NCBI GenBank assembly: GCA_026261815.1
Contig: JAMPIT010000884.1
Location: forward strand, 15,518,210-15,582,209
Origin: Monarcha castaneiventris obscurior
Taxonomy: Eukaryota; Chordata; Aves; Passeriformes; Monarchidae
DNA: 64,000 nt
Reading direction: 5' to 3'
Numbering within the stretch: the first letter of the stretch is position 1; the number at the start of each line of letters is the position of its first letter. The translations under genes were made by a program, and so were the position numbers. The notes beneath the pieces were generated by a model, which worked only from the letters and a program-made list of their open reading frames with translations, had not been told where the DNA came from and searched no databases. Positions 1 to 13,330 of this stretch are shown one piece after another.

Positions 1-3000
1 CTTTCACCACTCCCATGCTTCTGCTGCCTGGCTACCCCAAACTGCTGTGCATCACTTTGGTGTTTTCCTGTGGGACAGAAACTGCTGACATCTCTTCTGG
101 AAATGAGCAGCTGAGGCACAGAAGAAGCAAGGTCTCTCCATGAAACTGAATGTTAATTCCTTAACAAGCCATTAGCCCAAGTGCTTCTACCACTGCACTG
201 GAACCAGTCCTGAACAGTTAAATCTTGTGTTTTCACGGGTACTGCATTCATAAAAATCAAACAAACCATCCACTCCCCTCTCCCCTCACACTGAAATGAT
301 TAACCAAAGAGAAGAATGCTTGTACACAAAGCAAAGCACATTTTGTGCTGCTCTTTGATTTGAGCACAGATTTCAAGCAGTTCAAACTGGGAATAGGGTC
401 TCAAAAGTAAGTCCAAAGATTAAAGCTATAACAAGAGATAGATGAAAGCAAATTGATAATTGAGGAAAAATACGTATTGCTTGAATTATGAGAACTCCTA
501 TGTTTCCTATATTCTCTTTAGTTTAGAAACTTTCCCATCTCCCACTTCTTCAGCTTTTCTAGTATATTTTTAATTTATAATAAATCCTGAAATATTACAT
601 ACTCCCATGTGTTCAAAAATAATTTTTCAGTTCTTAATGCAACTCTATTTCAAAAACTGGAGCTGGCCACCGGTACCAAGTACACCAAATCAACCTACCA
701 TCAGTCTGGTGTTTACAACTGGCATGGCTAGGAAATCACTGTGTTTGTGTGTTTAAGTTACATCCTCACTTAAAATGACAGCAGTGCAAAATTAAAATGA
801 ATCCCATTTCTTCTATAGAATGGCTGGGGATCTGAAAAGTTACTGGGGACATTCAGCTGTCAGGAAGATATCTGAGGATTCGACAGCAGGAGCACCTAAC
901 TCAGCCCTGGAAGAGATGATAAGAATAATATGTGCATATTATGGGTCATAATTCATTGCTGTCTGGTCAAGCAGCAGTTTCACAAAGAAATAACCAAATG
1001 CCAGCCTGGTTGCCAAACACTGGTGGAGTAAGTGCTTCATATCTCATTACTGATGCCAGGCTTTCATTGCTCAGGTGAAGATGGACCTCTCCACTCAGGG
1101 GATCTAACTGCACATGGGGTCCTTTGCAGTGGTTTCAGCAGGATCATGCCTCATCCTGTACTGTTTCAATTTATCATAGAAGGTGTTATCACTGGCAGGC
1201 TTGAGAGCTTGTTATTATCTTTATTCCTGGCTCACAGCAACACTCCTTTTGGGAAAAGATTATGGATGGGAGTTTAGATCACGTTTCATATCAAGTTTGA
1301 ATTAAAACTCCAGATTCAAGACACCACAACAGAGCAGTGGAGTGAAAGAAGGATCCCCTCTAATGCAAAGATCTGTGCAAAAACCAAGGATGAATTGAAA
1401 AGCCATGACAGAGTGTGGTGTTTGGTGGCTTCTGTTGCTGCAGAATCAGCAAAGTGTTCGAGGAGTTAAAACCCTCTCAAGCCCTCTTTGCTGCCTCTTG
1501 CCCTCACTTTGCACCGAGAGCTCTGACCTGAGAGTAAGAAAGGTCCAAAGCAGCTTTACAGTGTCATAGTTGAGCCACCAGTTCTCCCCAGAAAATAAGC
1601 AGCTATTCAGCCTAAGATGTGCTGGGAAATGCTGTCTGAATGCCATAAAATCTGCTTCTACCAGGAGATAACCCACATAAACTGGGCAAAATCCAGGCTG
1701 CCCCTCTGTGGATACTGGGAATCCATTCAAGCACAACAGTTGCTGTGGCAGCAGAGGTTCAGTGCCTCGCTGAGGGCTGATCACTTGTTCAAACTTTTCA
1801 ATAAATGTGGAATACTAAACCAAAACCCCCATCCACTCGTTATCATTTCATTCTGATTTCCACATTTCTAGACCCACTACAGCCAGAACTGCCACATCAA
1901 TTAACTTTTTCTGCATTTTCTGCATAAAATATGACTCAAGGCTTCTCACACTCGGAAGTATTTATTAGTGATGCCAGGCTGAAGAGCTAAAATATTTGAC
2001 CTTGTGCAGAAAACCAAGCATGTTTATGGCTAGGGACTTCCAAGAGTTTGAGACTTCCAGGAGTTTCAGTATTATCAGCATAACTGTCAGGCAGCTTTTC
2101 TTTGCATGACAGATGTTGCTACCCTTTTCAAAACAAGGCTGAGATCGATCATTCTTCCTCAGAATTTCAAACCAGATGTTTGGCTTGGTTCCTTTAATTA
2201 AATTAAATGTACAACATAACCAAGACTACTGTTTCAGTCTATCCAAAACAGCCTGTACCATCAGAAATATAAGAGCTATTGTATCTATTGTTCAGTCACT
2301 GCAGCCTTCAGGGCAGCCCTCCTCCAGCTCCTCTAGAAGGAAGAGGATCAAAACATTTAGCACTAAGTGCACCTCAGGAATAAAACTCCCAAAGCAAAAG
2401 TTCTCTGACTTCAAAACTAGTTGAGAAATTTGCAGTTTGACCACCTCTGTAGCCTCGGGTTAAGAGCACTCTGACATACTGGGCTAGCACCAGGGGATCT
2501 CTGATTGTTTTCTATCTCTACCTAAGGTTTTTCACAGAAGGAGCCTCCCCTAGGCAGACTAAGATGTGGGAAGCTACCAAGTAGATTTAGTATCTGAATC
2601 TGAGCAATCTGGAAAAGATCCCTGAAATCAAAGCAGAGAGCCTCAGAAACATGGGGTGATTTTCAAGGCAGAGGAATCTCATGCTCCGAATTTCAGCTCT
2701 TTGTAATTTCTTAAGCAGCTGCAGATCACGTGTATTCAAAATGCTTTAGAAGGTGAACTCTCAAAAACAAGGTGCCATTAAGGATCAGGCCACTGCTTAT
2801 CTGCATTAACAATAGTATATCCTGAAATTCCAGTAGCTGGTCCTGACTTTGATGGAACTGAAAAATGTCAAAGTTTGCTTTGAACCACATTTCAGAGGTC
2901 AGTGGAATACCTGTGACTTCACCTATATATTAATCATCACCAGTCATCATGTGTCACCTTAATTCTAACATCTTCAAGGAGTAGGTTGCAAAACCACAAT

Positions 3001-3377
3001 TGTAATTCCTTCTTCAACTTTCTGAAGGGAGTTTTTGAGGAGATAAATGCAACTTTAAAAAGTTGTCGATAAGGAGAGGAAGTTATTCCTGCCAATTACT
3101 TGCAAAGAAATTATTATCCTCTGGGTACAGCAGGTGCTAAGCAGGGACAGGAATTTATTTTTCCTGTATACACCCACACCATCTGCCCAGAGCACAGTGG
3201 AACATTTCCATTAATTTCCCTGTAGGAGCTTTACTACTACCATGGACACTGAAGTCACAGAAGGAATTTTTAACACGTTTGATGCAGAACTGGTAGAATT
3301 CGGGTGTCTATTTTCATAGCTTGTCCAGCTGAAGCACTGCAAAAGGTCAGAGAGAGCAATGGAAGAAGTAATGTTGT

Positions 3378-3401
3378 GGATGGAGGAGGAAGGAGGAGGA
3401 G
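3378..3401. repeat. Short GGA-rich purine run
   Basis: Imperfect GGA triplets form a 24-base purine stretch interrupted by one T near the left end. It is a short low-complexity tract and may be length-polymorphic. Confidence 0.6.
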
Positions 3402-5348
3402 TTGTTTTAATGAGAGATGGAAAGATCACTGCCAGGCTTCGTCATGCTGACCAATTACACAGTCAGAGGTGGGAAAACTGTCAAACAGCCCTTCATGAAA
3501 TATAAACAGTCTCTGGACTAACAAATTTAATAGGCATTTAGAAAATGTGATCTTTGCCAAGCCACCTCAGTGACATGTAAGTCAACATCAGCTGTCCCCA
3601 GACTAACCCTGAAATGAAGCTGTGTTTTACCACACCACCACGTGAAAGCCCATAGTTTGTATTTCTGTTATGGTTCAGAGATAATGGTGTATTTTGCTCC
3701 TCATGTGATATGCCACTCACATTTAATTTCAGATCCAGCAGCTAAATATGTCAGTGGCTCACAACAGTAGCAACTAAGGTTTTATATATGGTTCACTCTG
3801 TGGGTTCCTCCTTTTCCTTCAGAAGCACTGCTTCCTCCACTGCAGCTGCTGCCAGGACCCAGCCTAAACCCTGCAGCCAGCAATATCACTTCTGTAACCA
3901 ACAGAATAAAAAAACTCCAAACAAACAACCACCACGTCACTGAGAACACCAAAGAAATAAATTAATTGATTTTCCAGCTCAGAGTCTAACTCATGGCATG
4001 TATTATTCCATGGCAGAAATAAAACACTTGAGCGGTCTGACAATACATCCTGCCAGGCAGGCCCAGATGCCAGATGGGAGAGGCAGAGAAAAGCAGTTTT
4101 TAATATATGAGGCTTCTATAATCCAGGAGAAAACTGGAGAAATCTAAAGGGTGGAAAGCAAAAAAAAAAAAATGAAAACTGGCTCAGGATAGTAGATATT
4201 AATGAAAACACCTGTCTATGTGGCTTCTCTCATTTACTAGCATCTCTTTAAAATGTCCTGATGCAAGCTAGGACATGACAGTCCTGGTCTGGAGCAAGGG
4301 CAGGAAGGTCTCTGAGGCTCTTTACTGGCATTACACATTTTGCTGCAGTCCCCGTATGTCACACTGGATGACATGAATGAAGAATCTCCTCTGTCCATCC
4401 TTCTCCACACTCATCTCACTAACTTTTTCACCCACAATTACTTTGGCTGCAAGGCAGTGAGGTTGGATACAAGACTAAGTGAATAGCTGTCACTGGTTTA
4501 AAAATAGCTTTAAATTATAAATGCTAACAAGCAGCAGACAGCTGAGTTTGTGTGGGTGGGTGAATGTCCAGAACTGAAGTTCTGAACTCTCTGACAGAAG
4601 CCTGATACTTCAGCCTGGCTGCAACAAGTGCAGGCTGCTGTAGATTGTACAGACTCAACAAAAGTGACACATCCCAAATCCTTTTAAAGAAAGGGACATG
4701 AGACAGACCCACCAATTAGGATGCTGACAACACATCGTGCTTCTTCACACACACTATTTTGGATTGGAACGGTCAGGCATTTATGGTTTCAGAAAGGAGT
4801 CCAGAAAGATGAGTTCCCACAGAGAAACCATGGTCTTGGAGAGAAGAAGAGGCCCCAGAAATAGGAAGGTGAAGATGCCATCCGGAGGAAGATCCCAGAA
4901 GTGGTGCAAGATCCAGGAGATCAAAGAGCTGTGTGGAGATGAGTGTTTGGGAGGCCCAGGGGAGCTGCCTGGGGAGCACCAAACACTGGCAGCTGGAAGC
5001 AGCAGCACACCATGATGCATCATGAGTTTCTGTCAGCCTTCCCTGATCTACCACGACCTCCTCATGGGGAAGGGAAATTGAAATCTAGTAAATGTAACAC
5101 GCATGCAGGGAGCATGTGGATGAGTGAGGTAATCGAGGAGGGTAAATTCTTGTTTAAAATCTGTCTCATACTGGACACACAGGTCATACCACAGGGCTGC
5201 TGGACATGATATCATCAGCACCCCCAGCACTAGGGAGACCTTAATCTAATTTTTCTTCCCCGAGGCTGCTTTGTCTTTCTCCAGGAGTCTCAGGATTCAA
5301 AAAACTTTCCTCCCATTTCAACTGATCACGTACATGCCACCTCCTGAA

Positions 5349-5382
5349 GTGGCACTAACCAGAGGAAGGTGGCACTAACCAG
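5349..5382. repeat. Two-copy 20-bp tandem repeat
   Basis: GTGGCACTAACCAG occurs twice, at 5349-5362 and 5369-5382. The spacing is 20 bp, so this is a minimal tandem duplication. No function is suggested. Confidence 0.6.
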
Positions 5383-7428
5383 GGCACAAAACCACAGCCG
5401 TGAGGTGAGCTGACATCACTGCTCCCTCCCCTGGAGATTTCCAGGACAGCAAATGAGGAGGGGAGAGGTGAACCTACAGAGGGAATAGTCAATGGAGTGA
5501 GAAACCAAAATCCTATGTATAACCTCCTCTTCTCTGGGGTGAAGAGTGGGAAACAGCAGATCTCCGGGTGGAATTGTATATTTTGCTAACAGTGGAACTT
5601 TAAACAGAACATGCATCCCCTTTTACCCTTCCCTCCCATTCCCCAGTGAATGTGTAGCCTGTAATTGTCATTGCCAGTATAATCCAGGGGAAAGGTGACA
5701 CATGAAATGAGTGTGTCACAGCTTCGAGAGGACAGTAACAGAAATGGGGACAGCTGTCAGGGCTGGAATGCCTGATCTCCAGCTCCAGTGCTAAGCCATA
5801 CGCTTGGAAAGAGTGGACATGATCCAAAATCTCTCAGATGGGAGCAATTCTCACACTCCTACAATAAGCCCTCTGTCAGCTCAGCTGGAAAAAAATAATA
5901 GACAAACACCAAAACTACCAATGCATCTGCAGTGAATCATCTGGTTACTGGTCACTCTGGTATGACACGATTCACACGGCATCCATAAACAGCTTTTTGT
6001 CCTGTAATGTTCCAAGACACCAAACTTACAACAGGAAAAACCTTCTGACTTCCAGGGAAACCCTGCAAGGAGAAGGGCTGCAGGACTGGGCCTCAGTTTA
6101 CTGCTTAGGACGCACAAGCCAGGCTGCATGGAGGTTACCAGAGTGCACCAAGAGCACAAAGAGCTTGTGGAATCCCCCATAGCCCAGGCAAGGAGCTTCC
6201 CAAATCCCTGACACCTTGAAGGACTGCATTAGGCAGTGAATGAGAAGATCCTCTTTGCTGCATTAAAGAATCACTGCCCACTCCCCAGTCTCAGTGTCTC
6301 AACTGCAGGCCACAGCTTGCACTCCGCAGTTTGCCCAGCACTCAGGGCCCATGAGCCACAACCTGGCCAGCTTCTGAGCACCCCTAGGCTTGCTTTTCAG
6401 CACAAATAAAACGTTTATCCCCAAAATATAAGCATATTGCATTATCTGACCTTCTAAAGAAACTTAGCTGCTGCGTGTGAGCTACATTCTCTTTGCATAA
6501 GTTAACAGGGTGACAACAATAATGTTGAATAATGAGGTAGGATGCACCTTGCTGGGAAGCAGGTCCATAAAAAACTCACTTCAAAGCATATTTCTTTGTG
6601 AATGCAAGGTCACCTATTTAAAGAAAATAGCATTTGAATATTAAAAGATTATGACTTAGCGTGGCCTTAGGATTACAGGCAACCTACAAAGCTTGCAAAT
6701 CACATTTTTATAGATCCATTACAGTTTTCTTCACTGAAAAGCTATTTTGAAAGCATTCTGGAGAAATAAGGTTAGATTTTAAATTTAGCACTGTTCTACA
6801 ACTCTGGCTGCTTATAAACTGACCTTAGGTATCATAACTAGTTATTTAAGTCCTCAGACAAAAAGGAAAAATGAAATATGGTCTGGATTTCTTAATAATT
6901 CAGAACACATGTTTGATGTGGATGCCACAAGATCAATAAGTTCATAGTTTTACAGGAGGCATCAGCAATGGATCTGTTTGCAGGCAGTCTAACTTCAATG
7001 GAGACAGAAATCTCCTTTTGTTTTGTATGCTTGTTTCTTTAGGGAAGCTGTAACAGTCAGCAGGGAATTTAAATCCATCCGAATTCTTACCTAGAGTCAA
7101 TTTTGGAGAACCAGAGTCAATTCTTGGGACATCAGCTATAAATAAACTGCTAAATAGAGCACAGTCATGGATTAAGTCAACACAAAGATTCTGATTTCCT
7201 CCCACCTTGTGCAGGATGAACTCATTGCACACAGTTGTCTGCAAGAAAGCTGGAATGGTCCAGAACAGAGCCAGGAAGAGAGGGAGTAAACAAGGAGTGC
7301 TGGAAATCAAAGGTTTGCAGCAAGAACTCTCTCTCTCTTATTTAACAGTGTACACATCCCCATGTCCTGGCACTTTCATGCTGATGCTTAGGCAGAGAAC
7401 ACTGTGAAAAGGTTGTTTGTCTCTGTTT

Positions 7429-7432
7429 CACT
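7429..7432 (+). repeat. Left target-site duplication CACT of the first LTR
   Basis: The four bases CACT directly precede the TG that opens the LTR. The same four bases follow its closing CA at 7872-7875. A 4-bp duplication is typical of gammaretrovirus-like (ERV1 class) integration. Four bases alone could match by chance, but the flush position at both ends makes this convincing. Confidence 0.75.
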
Positions 7433-7687
7433 TGATGCCTTAGGTTTGAACTTTCATATTTTTCAAACCCTGTACTTCCCAGTGTGTAACTCTGAAGTTT
7501 CTTGTAGCCTGTTCACTTCTGCTCTCTCATGCTGGGCAGACATAACAAAGCCTCTCCAGGCCTGCTCTCCAAGGACATTCAGACTGTCCTAGGCCCAAAA
7601 AGTATAAACCAAAAGCCTCTAAAGGGGGGGCAAGCTTGGGGAAATTACATCATTAACTGAAGCTTTAATTGGAGAATTAACCCTGAT

Positions 7688-7695
7688 ATGCAAAT
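7688..7695 (+). promoter_or_regulatory. Octamer motif in LTR copy 1
   Basis: ATGCAAAT is the perfect octamer bound by POU-domain factors (Oct-1, Oct-2, Oct-4 class). It ends 10 bp before the TATA box. The same motif and spacing recur in the second copy of this LTR at 27813-27820. Function is inferred from the motif only. Confidence 0.6.
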
Positions 7696-7705
7696 GAACC
7701 AAACC

Positions 7706-7712
7706 TATAAAA
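7706..7712 (+). promoter_or_regulatory. TATA box of LTR copy 1
   Basis: TATAAAA lies 90 bp upstream of the AATAAA signal, the normal arrangement for the U3-R boundary of a retroviral LTR. Transcription would start about 25-30 bp downstream if the promoter is still active, which the sequence cannot show. Confidence 0.7.
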
Positions 7713-7801
7713 GTGTGAAGAATTCGTGACCTGGGGTCCATCTCGGGGTCCATCTTAGCAGTAGCCTCTGGCTCCCCAGGGTGTACCTTGAAGGCCCTTC
7801 A

Positions 7802-7807
7802 AATAAA
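7802..7807 (+). terminator. Polyadenylation signal of LTR copy 1
   Basis: AATAAA lies about 64 bp before the end of the LTR, as expected for the R region. In a solo LTR it could still polyadenylate transcripts that read into it on the + strand. Confidence 0.65.
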
Positions 7808-7871
7808 TACCAAATTTTATTCCCTTATTCCTGTCTAGTCTCTGTTTTAGGAATGGCCTCTCAAGGCATCA

Positions 7872-7875
7872 CACT
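7872..7875 (+). repeat. Right target-site duplication CACT of the first LTR
   Basis: CACT follows directly after the closing GGCATCA and matches 7429-7432. Confidence 0.75.
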
Positions 7876-10800
7876 GACAATTCCTGTGCTGGCAATAGTG
7901 TAAACAGCAATAACAATTTCTTTCAATATATGCCCAGGTTACACTACCACAAATTTCTAGGAGGCAGAATGCTGAATCAATATATTAGATTGTCCAGGGT
8001 GTCATGTGGGCTGAAGTATTAAAAGAACAATAAATTTTGCAGAATGCCTTCAAGGGACAAGCTGCAATTTGACGGCTGTTACAAATAAAGGAATTGGCAC
8101 TAGGACTTTAAGCCCTCTGCCATAGCAAGGAGGGGGAGAGCAGCCACAGCAGCCATCCTGCTGGATTAAACATGGCTCATACTGTGAGTTGTATGTCATA
8201 AAACAGCATTTGAGTCATTTACAAGAAAATTTTAAAACCTCTAATGGGAGACTTAAAACCAAACCCCAACAAGAGCAACAAAAGAACAACAAAAATGAGC
8301 AAGCTCATTCCAACTTTTTTCTTTCCAATAACTGAATCAAGGCAAAGTACTAACTCCTTGCATAATTCCATTTTATGGTGCATGCACTTATTTGTACTCT
8401 TATGTGAGATGAGGAAGAAAGAAAGGACGTTTTCTGGGTAGCAGTCACTTAAAATCTGTTGGCTTTGCACTGTCAGAGTGATAATGGCATTGTTCTGTCC
8501 ACCTGCAGATGCAGGAGATGCTTTCCAGTCCTCCCTGAGTGATTTCTTTAACTCAGCAGCCCAAAACATTAAGGCTCACTCAAGCTTCAAACATAGTCCA
8601 TGGCAAGAATGCCACTGACTCTCCGGGGAATGACTGAACCCTTGGAAAGATTCTTATTACTGGTGACAGAAATCCTAAATTCCTGCTACATGCAGCTCCT
8701 TGGAGGCCATCATAAATTAAAATGCCTTTGGAAATGTCCCAACTGCAATCAGCCTAGAATCCATTAAACAAGGAAGGGATTCAGCTGCTGGGAAGGTGTG
8801 GAGAGCTGCTGCTGTGAGGTGTTTGCAAGCAGAACCTCTGAAGGAGAGATAACAATTATGCTGATTTACCTCAACTGTGGCACTAATGCTCTTTGATGCC
8901 TCTGTTCTCTGAGTACATGAAAGCTCTAGTCTTTTCCTGAAGATGAAAATAGATGCTGTGGAGGCAATTATCTGTACAACTTGTTGGGAACCAAGTTCTT
9001 TCTCCATTTTTTTCCCAAACTGGACTGTTGCTGCCTCATGCATTGTTCTCATGATTTCCTTAAAAACTGCTGAGATCTTACCTTTTGATTTTTCTTCATT
9101 TTTAGCCAAGTAAAACTAACGTAGCATCTGTTGTTCTAGAACAGAAAGGAAAACCTTTCACCTACATAAACTTGATAATTATCCAGAAAAATTTATTCTT
9201 CTCCTAAACTAAACAGAAATCCTGAGTTTTAATCTAGATTCCGGTGATCACTGAATACTTGCAGCTAAACCTAGCAAGTCTGTAGTGTTTGTTACAGCAC
9301 CAGCTCCTGTTTATCACACTATTTCGTGTGACACAGCATTCAAGAGCTGTTGCATGAAAATACCTTTGTCTTTAGCATTTCTTGCCCTCAAAATGTTTAG
9401 GGCACACAGTAATTTTTGGGAGAGAGCACAACAAGGTGGGAGGTACGTTGGCTTTATATCTTTAAGTATGAAGATAGACAGACAGACAGACAGATAGGAA
9501 TCTAGGCAGAGAAGCAGAATTTCTGCTGGGGCTTATAGGATGTGTTTATTCCCCATCAGACATCAGAGCATCACATAGGCACACTCCCCCTGAAAGGCAT
9601 CTCTCTAAAACAGACTCCCCCAGATCCAGGCTCTCAGAAATCTTGTTTGATTTGTAAATGCAGTACTCAGTTTATAATAAAATGACATTTCCTATCTATA
9701 TATTCATGTATTTCAGATTTTGCTAGGTAAGGACCAAGTAGTTTAATCTGTCCTCCCCTAACATATGTGGTCTGTCCCCTCAGCTTTCAGATGGTAAGCC
9801 TTTTCCAAAATCATATCACTCTTTCTGGATGTCTTTCTAAAATATAACCCAACCAGAAGGTACAAGTTGGATGCAGGGATTAGTGGCTGAATTCTTTGCC
9901 TTGGGTTATGCGGAATATCTAATTAAATTATTATAATGGCCACTTTTGGCCTCAAAACAAAAATAATACCAAACAACACAACATATAACATTTAATTCCC
10001 CTTTCCCCCTTCCAAAGACCTCAGGACTAAATTCTCTTTTACAGAACAAAACCTAGCAGTACATGCTGTGGTTACAGCAACCCCTGCCAGTCAAGTGATC
10101 TTATTTGTTTCATCCCCGTAGTGATTGCAGAGTGTTCCTGGGAAGCAAAGCTCTTGGCTTACAAACCAGGGCCCACAAATGTCACTGTTACCGTTCCATG
10201 AAGCTCTGTGCAGCACGTGGTCCTCAGAGTGTGCAGGATGTGATACTGCAGACTGGTTTTCGTGCTGTACCTCCACCTTGCCTTCTCCAGGGGGACACGA
10301 GGCTTTGTCTGCTTTGAAAGCCTGCTGCTTGCAAGGCTGAGCTCAGTCATGACACAGCCAGGAATTCCAGGAGGAGTGCAAGAATACAGAGGCTAAAACT
10401 TTGGAAGGGAGCACTTGTTGGGAGAAAGGGCAGCTCTTCCCTGACAGCCCTCCTGAAATGATGTATAAAAGGCCAAAAAAAAAAAGTGCTACCTTCACCT
10501 GCTCTCCTCAGCGTATTTTCTTGGTTTAGGTTTCATTAAGTCTGCTCATAGACTCAGAAACTTGCTCTGCCTGGCATTATTTATCATCAACTGTATCATT
10601 CTGGCAGAAGCTGTGCTACCTATGGATTAAAATGGAATATTGTGCCTTAATGCACCCTCTGTGCACGTTGCATCCCAGCCATAAGCAGCAAGCCAAGCTT
10701 TACAGAGCAAGCCAAAATTTAGCCCCCGTGTAATGCAACTGGATTTCTTGATTCAAATAGCCAGATTTGGACTGGGCAGAAAGAAATTAAAATTCACTTT

Positions 10801-13016
10801 CTGGCCCAAAGCTTCCTAAAGACAAAATCTCACTGAGGCATTTGGCTCTTGATAAGACTGAAAAATGCAGCAGGCAACTGCAGTGCTGGAATAAGACTAA
10901 ACAAACCTCCCGTTCTCTCTGAGCCCAGCTCCACTCAGTCCAGACACTGCAGTTACTAATCAATGCCAGTTTGATTTCACACTAATATCCCAGTTAATCT
11001 TCATGATTTCGGCTGCTGCAGACTCTCGTTACAAATCTCTGGTGAGCACACAGTGGCTGCAGAGACACAAGATTAATAACAGTGGAGGATAAAGACAGAG
11101 GTGGCCATTTATTCTAATTTGTCTTGCCACGTGCATAATAAAACACTTCTTGCCAAAAGCAAATGTTTTATATTCTTGCAGCTAACTTCTCCTTCGCTAA
11201 ATCTTACGATCAAAACCACCCCACAGGAGCACAGTTATTACTAACATTTATGCCACAGGATGAATTTCCTTCCTTAAACTGGGTGCTGACTGAAGGAGTT
11301 GCAGGGGAAGGCCAGGAGTTGAAATGTTACTTTTTGTAGCACCTTTGGATCCAACACAACCATTTGATCAACAAACACAAACAATTCTTAGCTCACTTTG
11401 GTCCTTGTCACCGAGAAAAAAAAAAATAATCTGTCAGGTTTATGTAGTCAGGAGAATACAACTGCTCGTAAAGGAAAAGCTCTTCTTGCCATTCTTCCCT
11501 CAGTTTCCTATGCTAGGTCCTTCCTGTTAACAGGGTTTCCCAAGTAATACAAAATTGATTAGAGACTGATGGAGTATACATTGCCTTTTACATGCAAAGG
11601 TGCTGCTGGACTCTGGGCCCAACCAAACCAAAGATGATCAAGCCGCAGTCTCAGGGAGGGCAATAAAGACATTTTTCTTTGAATTACAGTGAGAGAGACC
11701 AAGGAACTTTGCTTTCTCTTGGAGAAAAAGAGTGATGCCCAATAGAGTATCCAAGACCAGTAGGAAAATTAAGTGGGCAGCAGGAGAGAAAATACAATTT
11801 TAAAAGGGAACTGTTAATCATTCCTTGTGTTAGCTAGTCACATGAAAAGAAAGGAAAAAATTTAGCTTGGGTATCAAATCCCTCAAGGTGTCTACACATT
11901 AGCAGTAGCAGATCAAGTTTTGCCCCTTTACATCAAGCAGAGCTTGTTTGCTCAGCTCAGACACACAGGACTAGTTCTGTGCCAGAACATGAAATGGTTA
12001 AGCTCCGTTTCATCTCACGTTTTCTACTTAATCTGAAGTAAATACATTAGATTGAGTCTCTGCTCACAGATCATCTGGTTGGGTACAGATCTCTGGTGGC
12101 TGGATGGCCCCTATGGAATATGTTGATAATTTGTTTACTTGCCCCTTGCAAATAGTGTTAATATACTCAGAGCAGCCCAACCCCAAGGCTCTGTATATAA
12201 CCTCTGTTTACTGATGCAGTTGCCAACATAGCAACTAGAAAGAGAAGCCATCTGCTGCCAGGGAGTCTAAAAAGTTTAACTTTTTCCAAGGTCACTGATG
12301 AGAAAAAAGCACCTCTCTCTGGTGCTGAACCTGTTGATGTTAGCAAAGTCCTAGCAATGCCTGAAGCTAAGGAGATAATTCAGGACTGATCGATCCTTTT
12401 CCTCATCTCTTTCATGAAATCCAAGACTTGGCAAGAGGGACTTTGTTGTTCTTCCCCACACCCTTTTCATTTTCACATGCTCCTCTGTTTCTTGGCTCTG
12501 GCTAGGACCAGGAGCAAGGGCAGGATGCTCTCATCTTTCCAGCCTGACTAGAAAAGGGAAATATTAGAAATCTAATGAAAAGCATGTCCTCTGGAGATTT
12601 CCAGCCCAGTTTGGCAGATGCAGCTGTAGCTCAGATAATCAGCAAGACTTCTGGGTTCTTACTTGATGGGAAATATTTGGTTGCTCTGCAACACTGCTAA
12701 AAGCATGCATGGAATAACGCTGTTGCTGTGGATTCATGGAATCTGTATTTTCAGCTCAGTTTTACGAGGTGTCAGTACTCAACACACCGGTCATCAACGC
12801 TCACCAGCATCACTTATTTTCTAAATGACCTGACCCCTGGAGAGGTGCACTCAAGTAAGTTTGTTTTGCTGAAATAGCCCCACCATGGAGAGAGACTGCT
12901 CTTTAATTAACCATCACAAAAAGGCTGCTCATCAGCAGGCATTTCAGCCTGTGCCATCCAGCTTGTGCTTTGCCACAGCTTCCCACTTTCCTGTCCCTTT
13001 TCCTCCTGCCAGCTTG
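7876..13016. other. Non-coding stretch, no gene supported
   Basis: No coding exon, RNA gene or bounded mobile element is visible. The longest open frame (8717-9109, - strand, 130 codons) has no recognisable domain. The only distinct item is a GACA microsatellite at 9474-9496. Confidence 0.6.
9472..9497 (+). repeat. GACA tetranucleotide microsatellite
   Basis: About five consecutive GACA units sit between two interrupted GATA units. It is a simple repeat and probably length-variable between individuals. Confidence 0.85.
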
Positions 13017-13021
13017 AGCAG
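13017..13021 (-). repeat. Left target-site duplication AGCAG of the 701-bp LTR
   Basis: AGCAG lies flush against the TG that opens the LTR on the + strand and is repeated flush after its closing CA at 13723-13727. A 5-bp duplication differs from the 4 bp seen at the other two bounded LTRs, so a different retrovirus class is likely. Confidence 0.75.
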
Positions 13022-13068
13022 TGTTATAAAAATAGGATAGTTTAGGATGTTAAATCAAATAAAACCGA

Positions 13069-13074
13069 TTTATT
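13069..13074 (-). terminator. Polyadenylation signal of the 701-bp LTR
   Basis: TTTATT on the + strand reads AATAAA on the - strand, close to the 3' end of the LTR in that orientation. This supports the strand assignment. Confidence 0.55.
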
Positions 13075-13330
13075 TAACAATTAAAAAAACTGGAACCTCA
13101 AAAAACCCCGAAAATTTAGAAAAAAATTAAAGTCCGAGTTCCCTTCGAGCAGAAAAACTTTTTTCAGCCAGTTAGACTATTACAAACCCGGGCAAAGCTT
13201 TCTTTTCGGTGCTGGTTGCTTGAAAAAGCGTGGTTGGAAAACGGCCTGAGCAGCACCGAACCTCCCTCGTGGCTTGTCCAGACGAAAAGAGAGAGAGTTG
13301 GAGATTTCGGTTTGGGATAAAGGGGAGTCT

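Larger units (their letters stand above)
1..7428. other. Non-coding stretch, no gene supported
   Basis: I see no gene, RNA gene or clear transposon in this stretch. The open frames are short (122 codons or fewer), lie on both strands in overlapping frames and match no family I recognise. Small details only: a purine-rich GGA run at 3378-3401, an A-run near 4160-4172, and a 14-base direct repeat (GTGGCACTAACCAG) at 5349-5362 and 5369-5382. Old diverged repeats that can only be detected by profile search could be hidden here. Confidence 0.6.
7433..7871 (+). mobile_element. Solo LTR of an endogenous retrovirus, 439 bp, copy 1
   Basis: This is a solitary long terminal repeat left after recombination between the two LTRs of an old provirus. 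It opens with TGATGCC and closes with GGCATCA, a perfect 7-bp inverted terminus of the TG...CA type, and is flanked by the direct repeat CACT. Inside, in the expected order, are an octamer ATGCAAAT (7688-7695), a TATA box TATAAAA (7706-7712) and a polyadenylation signal AATAAA (7802-7807), which places U3, R and U5 on the + strand. A second element of exactly the same length and orientation lies at 27559-27997; by eye the two are roughly 85-90% identical. No gag, pol or env sequence adjoins it. The 4-bp duplication suggests an ERV1-type virus. The family name cannot be given without a repeat library search. Confidence 0.9.

Noticed and set aside
8717..9109. 130-codon minus-strand frame with a helical-looking start
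   Set aside because: The start is charged and could suggest a coiled coil, but no family is recognisable and there is no supporting gene structure.
9472..9497. Possible CRISPR-like regular repeat
   Set aside because: It is a plain GACA microsatellite without spacers, and no array of spaced repeats exists anywhere in the window.
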